A stretch of 64,000 nt of DNA from Cupriavidus campinensis (GCF_905397395.1 NZ_CAJPVH010000023.1:16569-80568), one strand, 5' to 3'. Positions 28,485 through 41,018 are shown, counted from the stretch's first letter. Numbers and translations: made by a program. Notes: a model not told the origin generated them from the sequence alone.

Positions 28485-30113
28485 ATGCCCACCATGACCG
28501 CCTCGCCCTCCCCGTCTTCCGCGTCTTCCGCGTCTTCCGCAACGCACGACTGGCTGCCGCTCGACCCCACCGGCACCGATGCCACGCCGCTCCATGACGT
28601 AGCCACGATCCGCGAGATCGAGCACGCCGCGCTGGCGGCCCTGCCCGCCTTCACGCTGATGACGCGCGCCGGCCACGCCGCCGCCGACTGGCTGGCGCAG
28701 CAGGTGCCGGACGGCCGCATCGTCCTGCTGGCCGGCGCCGGCAACAATGGCGGCGATGCGCTGGTTGCGGCCACGCGGCTGCACCAGTCGGGGCGGCAGG
28801 TCGAAGTCTGGCTGACTGCCGAGACCGACCGGCTCCCGCCCGATGCCTCGCGGGCCTGGACCGAGGCCCGCACGGCCGGCGTGCCGCTGCTGGCCGTGCC
28901 GGCCGACCCATCCAACGCCACGGCCGCCCTGCCGCCCTGGCCGGCAGGCTGCACGGCCCTGGTCGACGGCCTGCTCGGCATCGGCCTGAACCGTCCGGCG
29001 GACGGCAACATGGCGCGCTGGATCGACCATGTGAACGCCGCCGGACTGCCGGTGTACGCGCTGGACATCCCGAGCGGGCTGTTCGCCGATACCGGCGCGG
29101 GCCGGCCGGCCATCCGCGCGCGCCGCACACTGACCTTCATCGCCGCCAAGCCGGGCCTGCTGACGCTGGATGGCCGCGACTGCGCGGGCGAAATCGACAT
29201 CGCCCCGCTCGGCCTGCCCTATCCGCCCACCCAGACCGCTATCGCCCATGTGAACCTGCCGGGCGCATTCCGCGACGCGCTGCCGGGGCGGCCGCATGCG
29301 GTGAACAAGGGCACCTTCGGCTCGCTGGCGGTACTCGGCGGCAGCCACGGCATGGCCGGGGCGCCGCTGCTCGGCGCGCGGGCTGCGCTGCATCTGGGCG
29401 CGGGGCGCGTGCATGTGGGCTTCCTCGCCCAGCCGGCGCCGTTGATGGACCCGGTCCACCCCGAACTGATGCTGCACGATGTGGCCGACATGGCCGTCGA
29501 GACCATGTCGGCGCTGGTCATCGGACCGGGCATGGGCACCGGCGGCGCGGCGGGCAAGCTGCTGGGGCAATGGATCGACACCTGCGCCAAGGTGGGCTCG
29601 CCCCCGCCGCTCGTGCTTGATGCCGATGCGCTGAACCTGCTGGCTGGCGACCAGACGCTGGCTGATGCCCTGCGCGCCAGCGGCGTGCCGCACGTGATGA
29701 CGCCGCACCCGCTGGAAGCGGCGCGGCTGCTTGGCTGCACCGTGGCCGAGATCCAGCGCGACCGGCTCAGTGCCGCGCGGGCGCTGGCCGCTGCATGGCA
29801 GGCCACGATTGTGCTGAAGGGCTCCGGCACGCTCATCGCGGCGGCTGGCGTGGACAGCATCGCCATCAATCCAACCGGCAACGCCGCGCTGGCCACGGCC
29901 GGTACGGGCGATGTGCTGGCCGGCATGATCGGCGCGCTGCTGGCGCAAGGCATGGCGCCGACGGACGCCGCCTGCGCGGCGGTCTGGATCCACGGGCGCG
30001 CCGCCGACCGGCTTGTCAGCAACGGCACCGGTCCGGCCGGCATGACCGCCAGCGAACTCTACCTGCCCGCCCGGGCCATCCTCAATGCGCTGACCCAGGG
30101 CCGGGCGGCATGA
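28485..30113 (+). CDS. nnr: Bifunctional NAD(P)H-hydrate epimerase/dehydratase
   Basis: 542-residue YjeF-type repair enzyme for hydrated NAD(P)H. The N-terminal epimerase domain (about 25-230) has the GAGNNGGDALVAATRL motif and catalytic Asp in VDGLLGIGL. The C-terminal ribokinase-like dehydratase domain (about 245-540) has GSHGMAGAPLLGARAAL, LDADALNLLA, TPHPLEAARL, KGSGTLIA and NAALATAGTGDVLAGMI with the catalytic Asp. The start is uncertain (ATG 28485 or 28494). A perfect triple 9-bp repeat near the start (28514-28540) encodes a Ser-Ala-Ser run. It overlaps the next gene by 4 bp. Confidence 0.92.
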   Translation: MPTMTASPSPSSASSASSATHDWLPLDPTGTDATPLHDVATIREIEHAALAALPAFTLMTRAGHAAADWLAQQVPDGRIVLLAGAGNNGGDALVAATRLHQSGRQVEVWLTAETDRLPPDASRAWTEARTAGVPLLAVPADPSNATAALPPWPAGCTALVDGLLGIGLNRPADGNMARWIDHVNAAGLPVYALDIPSGLFADTGAGRPAIRARRTLTFIAAKPGLLTLDGRDCAGEIDIAPLGLPYPPTQTAIAHVNLPGAFRDALPGRPHAVNKGTFGSLAVLGGSHGMAGAPLLGARAALHLGAGRVHVGFLAQPAPLMDPVHPELMLHDVADMAVETMSALVIGPGMGTGGAAGKLLGQWIDTCAKVGSPPPLVLDADALNLLAGDQTLADALRASGVPHVMTPHPLEAARLLGCTVAEIQRDRLSAARALAAAWQATIVLKGSGTLIAAAGVDSIAINPTGNAALATAGTGDVLAGMIGALLAQGMAPTDAACAAVWIHGRAADRLVSNGTGPAGMTASELYLPARAILNALTQGRAA

Positions 30114-31066
30114 CCCAGGCCGCCAGTCTCGCCACGGGCGATGATCCGCGCCGCCGCCTGCTGACCGGCATCGCGCTGCTGGTGCTCGGCCAATGGATCC
30201 TGAGCCTGCTCGACGCCACCGGCAAGACGCTGACCCAGCAGGGGCTGCCCGTGGCCGCGGTGGCATGGGTGCGCTACCTCGGCCACGTGGTGGCCATCTT
30301 CCTGTTGCTGGGGCCGGCGCGCTGGCGCCTGCAATATCGGCCCTCGCGGCCGCGCCTCCAGTGGCTGCGCGGCGTGCTGATGCTGGCCTCGACGCTGGTG
30401 TTCTTCAGCGTGCTGCGCCTGATGCCGCTAGCGCAGGCCACCGCGCTCAACTTCTGCGCGCCGCTGTTCGTGGTGGCGCTGTCGCCGTGGCTGCTCGGCG
30501 AGCGCCCGGGCGCGCACGCGCGCTGGACGCGCTGGATAGGCGTCGGCATCGGCTTCGCCGGCATGCTGGTGGTGGTGCGGCCCGGCGGCGAGCTGAGCGC
30601 GCTCGGCGTGGGGCTCGGGTTGCTCTCTGCGATGTTGTTTGCGCTGCTGCAAATGCTGACGCGCCACATTGCCGCCCATGACGCACCGATGACCACGCTG
30701 ATCCAGAGCGGCGTGACCGGCGCGGTGCTGACCACGCTCATCGTGCCGTTCTTCTGGTTCGAGGCAGTGCCCACGCCGGCGCAGGCCGCGCTGCTGCTGT
30801 CGGCCGGCATCACCGGGTCACTCGGGCATTACTTCGTGATCCGGGCGTTCCAGTACGCCGATGCCTCGTTCCTGAGCCCCTTCCTGTACCTGCAGATCTT
30901 CTCGGCCACGGTGGTCGGGTACTTCGCCTTCGGCCAGCTGCCGGACTGGACCACCGCGCTCGGCATTGCCGTCATCTGCGCGGGCGGCGTCTGCGTGGCC
31001 GGCGGGGAGCCGTTGCTGCGCCGTGTGGCGGGCCGGCTCGCGGCACGCGCCCGTCCGCGCACTTGA
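30110..31066 (+). CDS. EamA/DMT-family membrane transporter
   Basis: 318-residue drug/metabolite-superfamily protein with ten predicted helices in two EamA repeats (about 18-140 and 160-295). The first repeat has LRGVLMLASTLVFFSVLRLMPLAQATALNF and the second HYFVIRAFQYADASFLSPFLYLQIFSA, both diagnostic. Family members export amino acids and other small metabolites; the substrate is not deducible. The ATG overlaps the nnr stop (ATGA). Length and topology are normal. Confidence 0.9.
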   Translation: MTQAASLATGDDPRRRLLTGIALLVLGQWILSLLDATGKTLTQQGLPVAAVAWVRYLGHVVAIFLLLGPARWRLQYRPSRPRLQWLRGVLMLASTLVFFSVLRLMPLAQATALNFCAPLFVVALSPWLLGERPGAHARWTRWIGVGIGFAGMLVVVRPGGELSALGVGLGLLSAMLFALLQMLTRHIAAHDAPMTTLIQSGVTGAVLTTLIVPFFWFEAVPTPAQAALLLSAGITGSLGHYFVIRAFQYADASFLSPFLYLQIFSATVVGYFAFGQLPDWTTALGIAVICAGGVCVAGGEPLLRRVAGRLAARARPRT

Positions 31067-31289
31067 GGCGCACCGGGGAACGCACCACGTCGGACAATGT
31101 CCGATAAAACACGGGCGCCATGGCTGCTAAGGTAGCGTGTGCGTCCGCCCATCTGCCCTTGGTGACGCAATCGGAACAAAAGACGGGAAAGAACCGTCCG
31201 TTACCGCGCATGTGCCGCCAAATTCCGGCGATATACTAGCGCTGCCCGCCGCGCCGGGCGTTTGCCCTCCCTGACAAACCGAACACCGC

Positions 31290-32918
31290 ATGCCGACTGA
31301 ACTCCACGCCTGGACCGCCCTTCGCCAACACCACGACGCCATCCGCCACACGCCGATGCAGGACTGGTTTGCCGAAGCGGAAGCTGCCCGACGGGTCGAG
31401 GACTTCTCGCTGGAAGCCGCCGGCCTGTACCTGGACTACTCCAAGAACCGCATCACGTTCGAAACCTTCGCGCTGCTGATGAAGCTGGCCGAGGAAGCCG
31501 GCGTGACGCAGCGCCGGGACGCCATGTTCGCGGGCGAACACATCAACACCACCGAAGACCGCGCCGCCCTGCACGTGGCGCTGCGCGCGCTGCCCGATGC
31601 GCCGTTCAAGGTGGATGGCGTCTCCGTGATGCCAGCCATCCACGACGTGCGCTGCCGCATGCAGGACTTCTCCGAACGCGTGCGCGGCGGCGCCTGGACA
31701 GGCTCCACCGGCCAGACCATCACCGACGTCGTCAACATCGGCATCGGCGGCTCCGACCTCGGCCCGCGCATGGTCTGCCGCGCGCTGGCGCATCTGGGCG
31801 ACCAGACCGGGCCGCGCATCCACTTCGTCTCCAATGTAGATGGCACCGAGCTGGCCGAAACGCTCGTCCGCCTCAACCCGGCCCGCACGCTGGTGATCAT
31901 CTGCTCCAAGACGTTCACCACGCTCGAAACCATGGCCAACGCGCGCAGCATGCGCGACTGGTTCCTGCGCAACGGCGTGGCCGAGAACCAGCTGGCGCGG
32001 CATTTCGTGGCGGTGTCCACCAACCGCGAGGCGGTGACCGAGTTCGGCATCGACCCCGCCAACATGTTCGAATTCTGGGACTGGATTGGCGGCCGCTTCT
32101 CGCTGTGGTCGTCGGTGGGCCTGTCGATTGCGCTGGCCGTGGGCTTCGATGCCTTCGACGACCTGCTGCTCGGCGCGCGCGCCATGGACGACCACTTCCG
32201 CACCGCCCCGCTGGCGCGCAACATGCCCGTGGTGATGGCGATGCTGGGCATCTGGTATCGAAATTTCTTCGGCATGCCAACCAGCTGCATGGCGCCGTAC
32301 TCGACCTCGCTCGAACTGTTCCCGGCATTCCTGCAGCAGTTGGAGATGGAGAGCAACGGGAAGTCGGTCCAGCTGGACGGCCAGCCGGCGCACGTGCAGA
32401 CGTCGCCCGTGGTCTGGGGCACCGCCGGCACCAACGGCCAGCACGCCTACTTCCAGATGATTCACCAGGGCTCGCAGATCGTGCCGGTCGACTTCGTGGC
32501 CCCGCTGGTGCCGCCGCGCAGCCTGCCCGGCCACCATGCCAAGCTGCTGGCCAACTGCTTCGCGCAGGCCGAGGCGCTGATGCGCGGACGCAGCGCGGAA
32601 GAGTTGCGGGCGGCCGGCATGACCGATGAGGACCGCCTGCCCCACATGGTGTTCGAAGGCAACCGCCCGAGCAACACGCTGCTGATGGAAGACCTGACGC
32701 CGCATGTGCTCGGCGCGCTGATCGCGCTCTACGAGCACCGCACCTTCGTGCAGGGCGTGGTGTGGAACATCAATTCGTTCGACCAGTGGGGCGTGGAGCT
32801 GGGCAAGATTCTCGCGCGCCCGATCGAGGCCGAACTCAATGGCAGCGCCCACGCCACCCACGATGCGTCCACGGCGGCGCTGATCGCCCGCGCGCGCCGC
32901 GTGCTGGCGCGCGGCTGA
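31290..32918 (+). CDS. pgi: Glucose-6-phosphate isomerase
   Basis: 542-residue phosphoglucose isomerase interconverting glucose-6-phosphate and fructose-6-phosphate. Signatures are [15 protein letters not shown] for sugar phosphate binding, the [10 protein letters not shown] phosphate loop, [17 protein letters not shown], the catalytic Glu in [15 protein letters not shown] and the terminal Lys in [15 protein letters not shown]. The 223-bp upstream gap holds its promoter region; I see no clear operator there. It converges on the ABC ATPase gene with a 19-bp gap. Confidence 0.97.
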   Translation: MPTELHAWTALRQHHDAIRHTPMQDWFAEAEAARRVEDFSLEAAGLYLDYSKNRITFETFALLMKLAEEAGVTQRRDAMFAGEHINTTEDRAALHVALRALPDAPFKVDGVSVMPAIHDVRCRMQDFSERVRGGAWTGSTGQTITDVVNIGIGGSDLGPRMVCRALAHLGDQTGPRIHFVSNVDGTELAETLVRLNPARTLVIICSKTFTTLETMANARSMRDWFLRNGVAENQLARHFVAVSTNREAVTEFGIDPANMFEFWDWIGGRFSLWSSVGLSIALAVGFDAFDDLLLGARAMDDHFRTAPLARNMPVVMAMLGIWYRNFFGMPTSCMAPYSTSLELFPAFLQQLEMESNGKSVQLDGQPAHVQTSPVVWGTAGTNGQHAYFQMIHQGSQIVPVDFVAPLVPPRSLPGHHAKLLANCFAQAEALMRGRSAEELRAAGMTDEDRLPHMVFEGNRPSNTLLMEDLTPHVLGALIALYEHRTFVQGVVWNINSFDQWGVELGKILARPIEAELNGSAHATHDASTAALIARARRVLARG

Positions 32919-32937
32919 CGCCGCGCCCGCCGCAGCG

Positions 32938-33636
32938 TCAGACTTCGGTGCCCATCCACTCGTCGCTGGCCACGCGGCCGGCGTCGATGGTCAGGATGCG
33001 GGCGCAGCGCGCCGCCACGGAGCGGTCGTGCGTGACCAGCACCAGCGTGGACCCGGCGTTGCGGTTCAACTCGAACATCAGCGCGATCACGGCCTCGCCG
33101 GTGCTCGTGTCGAGGCTGCCGGTCGGCTCATCGGCGAACAGGATGTCCGGCCGGGCGACAAACGCCCGGGCCAGCGCCACGCGCTGCTGTTCCCCGCCGG
33201 AAAGCGTGCGCGGATAGTGGGTGAGGCGCTTGCCCAGGCCTACGCGCTCGAGCATTTCCGTGGCGCGTTCGCGCACGCGGTCGGTCTCGCCGCGCAGCTC
33301 GAGCGGCAGCATCACGTTTTCGAGCGCGGTCAGGTGGCCCACCAGTTGGAACGACTGGAACACGAAGCCCACGTGCCGGCCACGCAGCGCGGCGCGCTGG
33401 TCTTCATCGAGCGTGAACAGGTCCTGGCCGTGCAGCCGCACCGAACCCGTGCTGGGCAGGTCCAGGCCCGCCAGCAGCCCCAGCAGCGTGGATTTTCCCG
33501 AGCCGGACGCGCCGACGATGGCCAGCGTTTCGCCCGGCGTGACGGAAAACGAGACGTCGTGCAAAATCGTCAGCGAACCCGTCGTGTCGGCAACGGTCTT
33601 TCCGAGTGACTCGACAGCGAGAATGGAAGAGGACAT
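32938..33636 (-). CDS. LolD/YbbA-like ABC transporter ATPase
   Basis: 232-residue ABC ATPase of the MacB/LolD/YbbA group. Motifs: Walker [13 protein letters not shown]-loop [21 protein letters not shown], signature [15 protein letters not shown], Walker [13 protein letters not shown] and the His switch [11 protein letters not shown]. Such ATPases drive lipoprotein or lipid release complexes. In E. coli the homologue ybbA is also divergent from tesA and pairs with a permease gene; no permease is next to it here. Its start codon at 33634-33636 overlaps the tesA start on the other strand. Confidence 0.88.
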   Translation of the reverse strand: MSSSILAVESLGKTVADTTGSLTILHDVSFSVTPGETLAIVGASGSGKSTLLGLLAGLDLPSTGSVRLHGQDLFTLDEDQRAALRGRHVGFVFQSFQLVGHLTALENVMLPLELRGETDRVRERATEMLERVGLGKRLTHYPRTLSGGEQQRVALARAFVARPDILFADEPTGSLDTSTGEAVIALMFELNRNAGSTLVLVTHDRSVAARCARILTIDAGRVASDEWMGTEV

Positions 33637-34348
33637 GAGCGAGAGGATTGGATACGGTTGGCGCCCCCGGGCGCTGGCGGCGTGCGGTGCGATGCTGGGC
33701 GCGGCGATGTTGATGGTGGCGCTGCCGGCTGGTGCCCAGGCCCAGGCCCGACCAGCGGCGGCGAAACCGGCTGCCACTGCCGCACCCGCGGTGCTGGTGC
33801 TTGGCGACAGCCTGTCGGCCGAGTACGGTATCGCGCGGGGCACCGGTTGGGTCAGCCTGCTGCAGGACCGCCTGCACAAGGAGCGCCTCGATTATAGCGT
33901 TGTCAATGCCAGCATCAGCGGCGAGACCACCTCGGGCGGCAAGACGCGCCTGCCGGACCTGCTCGCCCGACACAAGCCGGCCGTCGTGGTGGTGGAGCTT
34001 GGCGCTAACGATGCCCTGCGCGGCCTGTCCCTGCAAGCCACCGAAACCAACCTGCGCGGCATGCTGACGGCGGCGCGCCAGGCAGGCGCGGGTGTGGTGC
34101 TGGTCGGCATGCGGATTCCACCAAATTATGGCCCCGACTATACCGAGCGCTTCTTCGCGCTCTATGGCAAGCTGGCCGGCGAGTATCGCGTGAATCTGGT
34201 GCCGTTCTTCCTCGACAAGGTGATCGCCCGGCCCGAGTGGTTCCAGGACGATCGTATCCACCCCACCTCGGCTGCCCAGGCCACGCTGCTCGACAATGTC
34301 TGGCCCCAGTTGCAGCCGCTGCTGAAGTCACCTGCGAAGAAGCGCTGA
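33635..34348 (+). CDS. tesA: Periplasmic GDSL esterase/lysophospholipase TesA
   Basis: 237-residue SGNH hydrolase with a signal peptide (about 1-38, ending AQAQA). The catalytic blocks are block I LVLGDSLSAEYG (Ser), block II Gly in ASISGETTSGG, block III ELGANDALRG (Asn) and block V DRIHPTSAAQ (Asp and His). The enzyme hydrolyses acyl-CoA, lysophospholipid and ester substrates in the periplasm. The start at 33635 shares bases with the start of the divergent ABC gene, so its promoter must lie inside that gene. A hairpin terminator follows. Confidence 0.92.
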   Translation: MSERIGYGWRPRALAACGAMLGAAMLMVALPAGAQAQARPAAAKPAATAAPAVLVLGDSLSAEYGIARGTGWVSLLQDRLHKERLDYSVVNASISGETTSGGKTRLPDLLARHKPAVVVVELGANDALRGLSLQATETNLRGMLTAARQAGAGVVLVGMRIPPNYGPDYTERFFALYGKLAGEYRVNLVPFFLDKVIARPEWFQDDRIHPTSAAQATLLDNVWPQLQPLLKSPAKKR

Positions 34349-34388
34349 GGCCGGCTGACGCCGGCAGTCGTCACCGGGCCCAAAGACA

Positions 34389-34424
34389 AAGAACCCCTGC
34401 TGGTCGATGACCGCAGGGGTTCTT
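34389..34424. terminator. Bidirectional terminator between tesA and ppiD
   Basis: AAGAACCCCTGC (34389-34400) pairs perfectly over 12 bp with GCAGGGGTTCTT (34413-34424), loop of 12. It lies between convergent tesA and ppiD, 20 bp from the ppiD stop. Confidence 0.85.
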
Positions 34425-34444
34425 CGCCTGAGCAGGCGCGCCGG

Positions 34445-36388
34445 TTACTGCGCTGCGCCTTCGCTGGCCGGTACGTCGGTGGCCGTGATCGGACGCAGGA
34501 TCTTGACCTTCGCCCGCGCCTTCAGCGACTCATAGTAGGCGGCGAGTTCGGTCTGGCCGGCCAGTTGGGCCAGCTGCTGCGCCTCGGCATCGCGCTGGCC
34601 CGGGTTCGCCGTGGTCGGCGAGCTGACCTTGGCGATGCGATAAATCGCATAGCCATCTGCACCGAGGTCCACGCCAACCACCGCGGGCAGCTTGGTTGCG
34701 TCGGCACGCATGATGGCCTCGACCGCCTTCGGCGACAGGCCGTCTGCCTTGGTACGCGAGACCGTCACAGTCTGGCCGAAGCCGGCGGCGCTGTCGGCTT
34801 TCTTCAGCGCCTCGAGCTTGGCTTCGCCATCCTTGCGGGCCAGTTCGGCAGCCTGCTGGGCGACGTAGGCCTGGCGCACCTGAGCTTCCACGTCCTCGAA
34901 CTTGCGCGCGGTGGCCGGGCGGTAGTCGACGATCCGTGCCGCCACCAGCGTGGTCGGGCCCACCTGCACCGCTTCGGTGTTGCGCTTGTTCTTGAGCGCA
35001 TCGTCGCTGAACAGGGCCTTGAGCACCTTTTCGTTGTTGAGCGGGTTCTGCGCGCCCAGCGCCAGGTTCGGCGTGCGGGTCACATTGTCGGCGGTCTGGA
35101 TCGTCAGCTTGAACTTGTCGGCGGCCGGCTTGAGGCTTTCTGACTGTTCGTAGACGGTATTGCCGAAGGCATCGGCCAGCTCGGTGTACTTCTTGCTCGC
35201 CAGCTGCTTCTTGAGTTCGGCTTCCAGTTCGGGGCGCACGGCCTCGAGCGGCTGCGTCTCGGCGGGCTTGATGCCGGTCAGCTTGATGATGTGGTAGCCG
35301 TAGTCGGTTTCTACCACGTCGCTGATCTGTCCGTCCTTGAGCGCGTACATGGCGTCCTCGAACGGCTTGACCAGCGCGCCGCGCCCCATGAAGCCGAGGT
35401 CGCCGCCCTTCTCCGCCGAACCCGGGTCTTGCGACTGCTTCTTCGCCACATCGGCGAACGTCTCGGGATGCTTGCGCAGGTCTTCCAGCAGCTTGGTGGC
35501 CTTGTCCTTCGCGGCCTTGCGGTCGGCGTCCTTGCCGTCCTTGGGCGCGGCGATCAGGATGTGGCTCGCACGGCGTTGCTCGTCAGTCCGGAAACGGGCG
35601 ATGTTGCTCTCGTAGTAGGACTTGAGTTCTTCCGGCGTGACGGTCTGGCTGGCGGCCAGCGCGTCACCGGACAGCACCACGTACTCCACCTTCGCCTGTT
35701 CCGGCGTGGTGTAGGTCGACACGTGTGCGTCGTAGTAGGCCTTCAGGGCGGCGGCGTCAGCCGTAACCTTGGCCGTGAAATCGGCCGGCTTGATCGTCAG
35801 CGTCTGCACGTCGCGCTGCTGGTCGCGCACGGCGATCAGGCGGTCCAGCAGCGACTTCGGCACGAACGCCGTGGTGCCCACGGCGCCGCCAAGCTGCTGT
35901 GTGGCCAGCTCGAAGCGCAGGCGCGCATCGAACTGCTCGGGCGTCATGCCCTGCGTTGCCAGCAACTGGATGTAGGCCTTGTCGTCGAACTTGCCGTCCG
36001 CCGTCTTCAACTGGGCGATGGCCGGAATGTTCTGGATGGCTGCCGCCACCTGGGCGTCAGACACCGTCAGATTCTTCTTGGCGGTGGCGTCGGACACCAC
36101 GCGCTGCAGGATCAGCTGGTTCACCACGGACTGGCGCGCGGCGGCACCTTCGAACATGCGCGGATCGTACTGATTGCCCAGCATCTGGCGCATGCGCTCA
36201 CTCTGGTCGCGCACCACGTTGTCCACTTCCTGAACGGTGATCGCGCGGCCATCGACCTTGGCGACGTCGTGCGAGGTGTCCATGAAGCGCGAATAGCTTT
36301 CCACGCCGAAGAATACGAACGACGGGAAGACAAGCACCAGCAGCAGCAAAAGCATCAGGCGCCGGTTGTTGCGTACGAAATCAAGCAT
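34445..36388 (-). CDS. ppiD: Membrane-anchored periplasmic chaperone/isomerase PpiD
   Basis: 647-residue PpiD/SurA-type protein. A single N-terminal anchor ([19 protein letters not shown], residues 12-31) follows a short cytoplasmic tail. A SurA-like N-domain covers about 35-230; one PPIC parvulin domain lies at about 255-360 ([14 protein letters not shown] ... [19 protein letters not shown] ... [10 protein letters not shown]); the remainder is a long C-terminal domain. It assists newly exported proteins at the Sec translocon. The ATG at 36388 was chosen over one 11 codons upstream because it begins the PpiD consensus [10 protein letters not shown]. Confidence 0.95.
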   Translation of the reverse strand: MLDFVRNNRRLMLLLLLVLVFPSFVFFGVESYSRFMDTSHDVAKVDGRAITVQEVDNVVRDQSERMRQMLGNQYDPRMFEGAAARQSVVNQLILQRVVSDATAKKNLTVSDAQVAAAIQNIPAIAQLKTADGKFDDKAYIQLLATQGMTPEQFDARLRFELATQQLGGAVGTTAFVPKSLLDRLIAVRDQQRDVQTLTIKPADFTAKVTADAAALKAYYDAHVSTYTTPEQAKVEYVVLSGDALAASQTVTPEELKSYYESNIARFRTDEQRRASHILIAAPKDGKDADRKAAKDKATKLLEDLRKHPETFADVAKKQSQDPGSAEKGGDLGFMGRGALVKPFEDAMYALKDGQISDVVETDYGYHIIKLTGIKPAETQPLEAVRPELEAELKKQLASKKYTELADAFGNTVYEQSESLKPAADKFKLTIQTADNVTRTPNLALGAQNPLNNEKVLKALFSDDALKNKRNTEAVQVGPTTLVAARIVDYRPATARKFEDVEAQVRQAYVAQQAAELARKDGEAKLEALKKADSAAGFGQTVTVSRTKADGLSPKAVEAIMRADATKLPAVVGVDLGADGYAIYRIAKVSSPTTANPGQRDAEAQQLAQLAGQTELAAYYESLKARAKVKILRPITATDVPASEGAAQ

Positions 36389-36515
36389 GCTGATTCTGGT
36401 AAGGGGTTGGCACGAAGACAAACTCTGCGATTCTATCAGGTGCCGGGCGCGAAACCGTCATTTGCTGATGCGACAGCGTCACGTGAGGGGGAATGGCTGG
36501 GAAGACAACAGATAC

Positions 36516-36536
36516 AAAAAAACCCGCTTGCGCGGG
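36516..36536 (-). terminator. Terminator downstream of tRNA-Asp
   Basis: On the minus strand a CCCGC/GCGGG stem with a GCAA loop (36523-36536) is followed by seven T (36516-36522), 10 bp after the tRNA 3' end. Confidence 0.85.
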
Positions 36537-36546
36537 CGATTTTGCT

Positions 36547-36623
36547 TGGCGGAGTGGACGGGACTCGAACCCGCGACCCCCGGCGTGACAGGCCGGTATT
36601 CTAACCAACTGAACTACCACTCC
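36547..36623 (-). tRNA. tRNA-Asp (anticodon GTC)
   Basis: 77-nt cloverleaf. Acceptor arm GGAGTGG/CCACTCC, D-arm with AGTTGGTTAG, anticodon loop CTGTCAC reading GTC, T-arm GGGTTCGAGTCCC, and a genome-encoded CCA end. It is 26 bp downstream of tRNA-Val and probably co-transcribed with it. Confidence 0.97.
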
Positions 36624-36649
36624 TGCGTGGATTCCCTGGGATGGTGAAG

Positions 36650-36725
36650 TGGTGGGTGCTGAGGGGCTCGAACCCCCGACCTACGCCTTGTAAGGGCGCC
36701 GCTCTACCAACTGAGCTAAGCACCC
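36650..36725 (-). tRNA. tRNA-Val (anticodon TAC)
   Basis: 76-nt cloverleaf. Acceptor arm GGGTGCT/AGCACCC, D-loop AGTTGGTAGAG, anticodon loop CTTACAA reading TAC, T-arm GGGGGTTCGAGCCCC and encoded CCA. It is the first gene of a two-tRNA unit. Confidence 0.97.
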
Positions 36726-36823
36726 ACTAGACCATCGCGGACGTGCGCGCCCGCTGGGTAATCTCGCTTCGCACGACTCGGCGGTTACTGCCTGGCTGCC
36801 GCTGTTTGCGTTGCGAGGCCGCG

Positions 36824-36853
36824 ATTGTAATACGAGACTTTTCGCTTTGCCAA
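36824..36853 (-). promoter_or_regulatory. Sigma-70 promoter of the tRNA-Val/tRNA-Asp unit
   Basis: On the minus strand TTGGCA (36848-36853) and TACAAT (36824-36829) are separated by 18 bp, each 5/6 to consensus. The predicted start lies about 90 bp before tRNA-Val, leaving a leader for RNase processing. Confidence 0.5.
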
Positions 36854-36865
36854 GCCCGGCGGCGC

Positions 36866-36896
36866 AAAAAAAATGCCGCGGGGAATACCCGCGGCA
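36866..36896 (-). terminator. Intrinsic terminator of lon
   Basis: On the minus strand TGCCGCGGG (36888-36896) pairs with CCCGCGGCA (36874-36882), and eight T follow (36866-36873). It is 22 bp after the lon stop. Confidence 0.93.
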
Positions 36897-36918
36897 CTTC
36901 CTGACAGCGCTTGGTCAA

Positions 36919-39330
<2,412 letters not shown>

Positions 39331-39359
39331 CATTTTCCCCAGTCAGTCATTTAAGGCGT

Positions 39360-39387
39360 AAATAGGGTCACGGGAATCGATTGCAAG
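39360..39387 (-). promoter_or_regulatory. Heat-shock (sigma-32-like) promoter of lon
   Basis: On the minus strand CTTGCAA (39381-39387) and CCCTATTT (39360-39367) are separated by 13 bp. Against CTTGAAA and CCCCATNT each box has one mismatch. The predicted start gives a 5' leader of about 20 nt to the lon start. Confidence 0.6.
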
Positions 39388-39506
39388 GTACCGCCCCCGA
39401 TTCTTTGTGCCGTCATGCCGCGCAAAAAAGTGCCGCGCAAAGCACCTGTGACCCACTCTGAAACAGCATACCCGCGTTTCCTCCCGTTCGTATCGTCGAA
39501 TTGAAG

Positions 39507-39537
39507 AAAAAAAGCCGTTCGCTTTCACGCGAACGGC
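39507..39537 (-). terminator. Intrinsic terminator of clpX
   Basis: On the minus strand GCCGTTCGC (39529-39537) pairs with GCGAACGGC (39514-39522) over 9 bp around a 6-nt loop, followed by seven T (39507-39513). Confidence 0.92.
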
Positions 39538-39588
39538 CGCTTGATTTTTTAGCCGGTGTGGCATGCACCACGTAGGCCGGCGCGTTCG

Positions 39589-40866
39589 TCAGTTGGACCC
39601 CGCAACCTTGGGCTGCTGCTCCTCGTACATGAGCAGCGGTGGTGCATCGCCGGTAATCGTATTTTCATCGATCACCACTTTTTGCACCCCCTTGTAGTTC
39701 GGGAGGTCGTACATGACGTCCATCAGCGACTGTTCCAGAATGGAACGCAAACCGCGTGCCCCCGTCTTGCGACGGATGGCCTTGCGCGCGATGGCAGACA
39801 GCGCGGCCGGACGAATCTCCAGTTCCACGCCTTCCATCGCCAGCAGCTTCTGGTATTGCTTGACCAGCGCGTTCTTCGGCTCGACCAGGATCTGCATCAG
39901 CGCGGCCTCATCCAGCTTGGCCAGCGTGGCCACCACCGGCAGGCGGCCGATCAGTTCCGGAATCAGGCCGAACTTGATCAGGTCTTCCGGCTCGGTCTGG
40001 GGCAGCACCTCGCTGGCGTCACGCTCTTCCTTGCTCTGCACCTGGGCCGCAAAACCGATGCCGGTCTTGTCAGAGCGCTGCATGATGACCTTTTCCAGGC
40101 CGTCGAACGCGCCGCCGCAGATGAACAGGATGTTGGTGGTATCCACCTGCAGGAAGTCCTGGTTCGGGTGCTTGCGCCCGCCTTGCGGCGGCACCGAGGC
40201 CATCGTGCCCTCGATCAGCTTCAGCAGGGCCTGCTGCACGCCCTCGCCCGACACGTCGCGCGTGATGGACGGGTTGTCGGACTTGCGCGAGATCTTGTCG
40301 ATTTCGTCGATGTAGACGATGCCGCGCTGAGCCTTCTCGACCTCGTAATTGCAGTTCTGGAGCAGCTTCTGGATGATGTTCTCGACATCCTCGCCCACGT
40401 AGCCGGCTTCAGTCAGCGTGGTGGCGTCAGCGATCACGAACGGCACGTTCAGCAGCCGGGCCAGCGTCTGCGCAAGCAATGTCTTGCCCGAGCCAGTCGG
40501 CCCGATCAGCAGGATATTGCTCTTGGAGAGTTCGACGTCATCCTTCTTGCCAAGATGCTTGAGGCGCTTGTAGTGGTTGTACACCGCTACCGCCAGAATC
40601 TTCTTGGCCTGCTCCTGCCCGATCACATACTGATCCAGGCTTTCGCGGATTTCGTGGGGCGTGGGCAGGTCCGAGCGCGTGGCGGCTGTGGCGTCCTTGT
40701 CGGTCGCGGCGGCCTCGTCACGGATGATTTCATTGCACAGGTCGATGCATTCGTCGCAAATGAACACCGACGGGCCTGCGATGAGCTTCTTGACCTCGTG
40801 CTGGCTCTTGCCGCAGAACGAGCAATACAGAAGCTTCTCGCTGGATGAACCTTTTTTGTCCGCCAT
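39589..40866 (-). CDS. clpX: ATP-dependent Clp protease ATPase subunit ClpX
   Basis: 425-residue AAA+ unfoldase feeding ClpP. The N-terminal zinc-binding domain has C15, C18, C37 and C40. Walker A is [11 protein letters not shown], Walker [11 protein letters not shown]; the pore loop GYVGEDVE and the ClpP-contact IGF loop (KTGIGFAAQ) are present. It has its own terminator downstream, and a terminator after clpP lies further downstream of the clpP gene's own end, so the clpP and clpX transcripts appear largely separate. Confidence 0.97.
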   Translation of the reverse strand: MADKKGSSSEKLLYCSFCGKSQHEVKKLIAGPSVFICDECIDLCNEIIRDEAAATDKDATAATRSDLPTPHEIRESLDQYVIGQEQAKKILAVAVYNHYKRLKHLGKKDDVELSKSNILLIGPTGSGKTLLAQTLARLLNVPFVIADATTLTEAGYVGEDVENIIQKLLQNCNYEVEKAQRGIVYIDEIDKISRKSDNPSITRDVSGEGVQQALLKLIEGTMASVPPQGGRKHPNQDFLQVDTTNILFICGGAFDGLEKVIMQRSDKTGIGFAAQVQSKEERDASEVLPQTEPEDLIKFGLIPELIGRLPVVATLAKLDEAALMQILVEPKNALVKQYQKLLAMEGVELEIRPAALSAIARKAIRRKTGARGLRSILEQSLMDVMYDLPNYKGVQKVVIDENTITGDAPPLLMYEEQQPKVAGSN

Positions 40867-40994
40867 AGGAATCAGTCACATTAGCAGTGTGGTCCCCGCA
40901 CGGCGGGAGAGCCCCACGGGAAACGCATTAAACGCATCATACGCCAAAACAATTGGCGCAGTCGGCGGCTTCCCCGGCGTGTGGGGCAAAACGC

Positions 40995-41018
40995 AAAAAC
41001 GAGGCGCACAGCCTCGTT
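40995..41018 (-). terminator. Intrinsic terminator of clpP
   Basis: On the minus strand ACGAGGC (41011-41017) pairs with GCCTCGT (40999-41005) around a 5-nt loop and runs into TTTTT (40995-40999 region). It implies clpX has its own promoter in 40867-40994. Confidence 0.85.

Noticed and set aside
28428..30266. Minus-strand open frame of about 612 codons
   Set aside because: Antisense to nnr and the start of the EamA gene; composition is that of a complementary-strand shadow.
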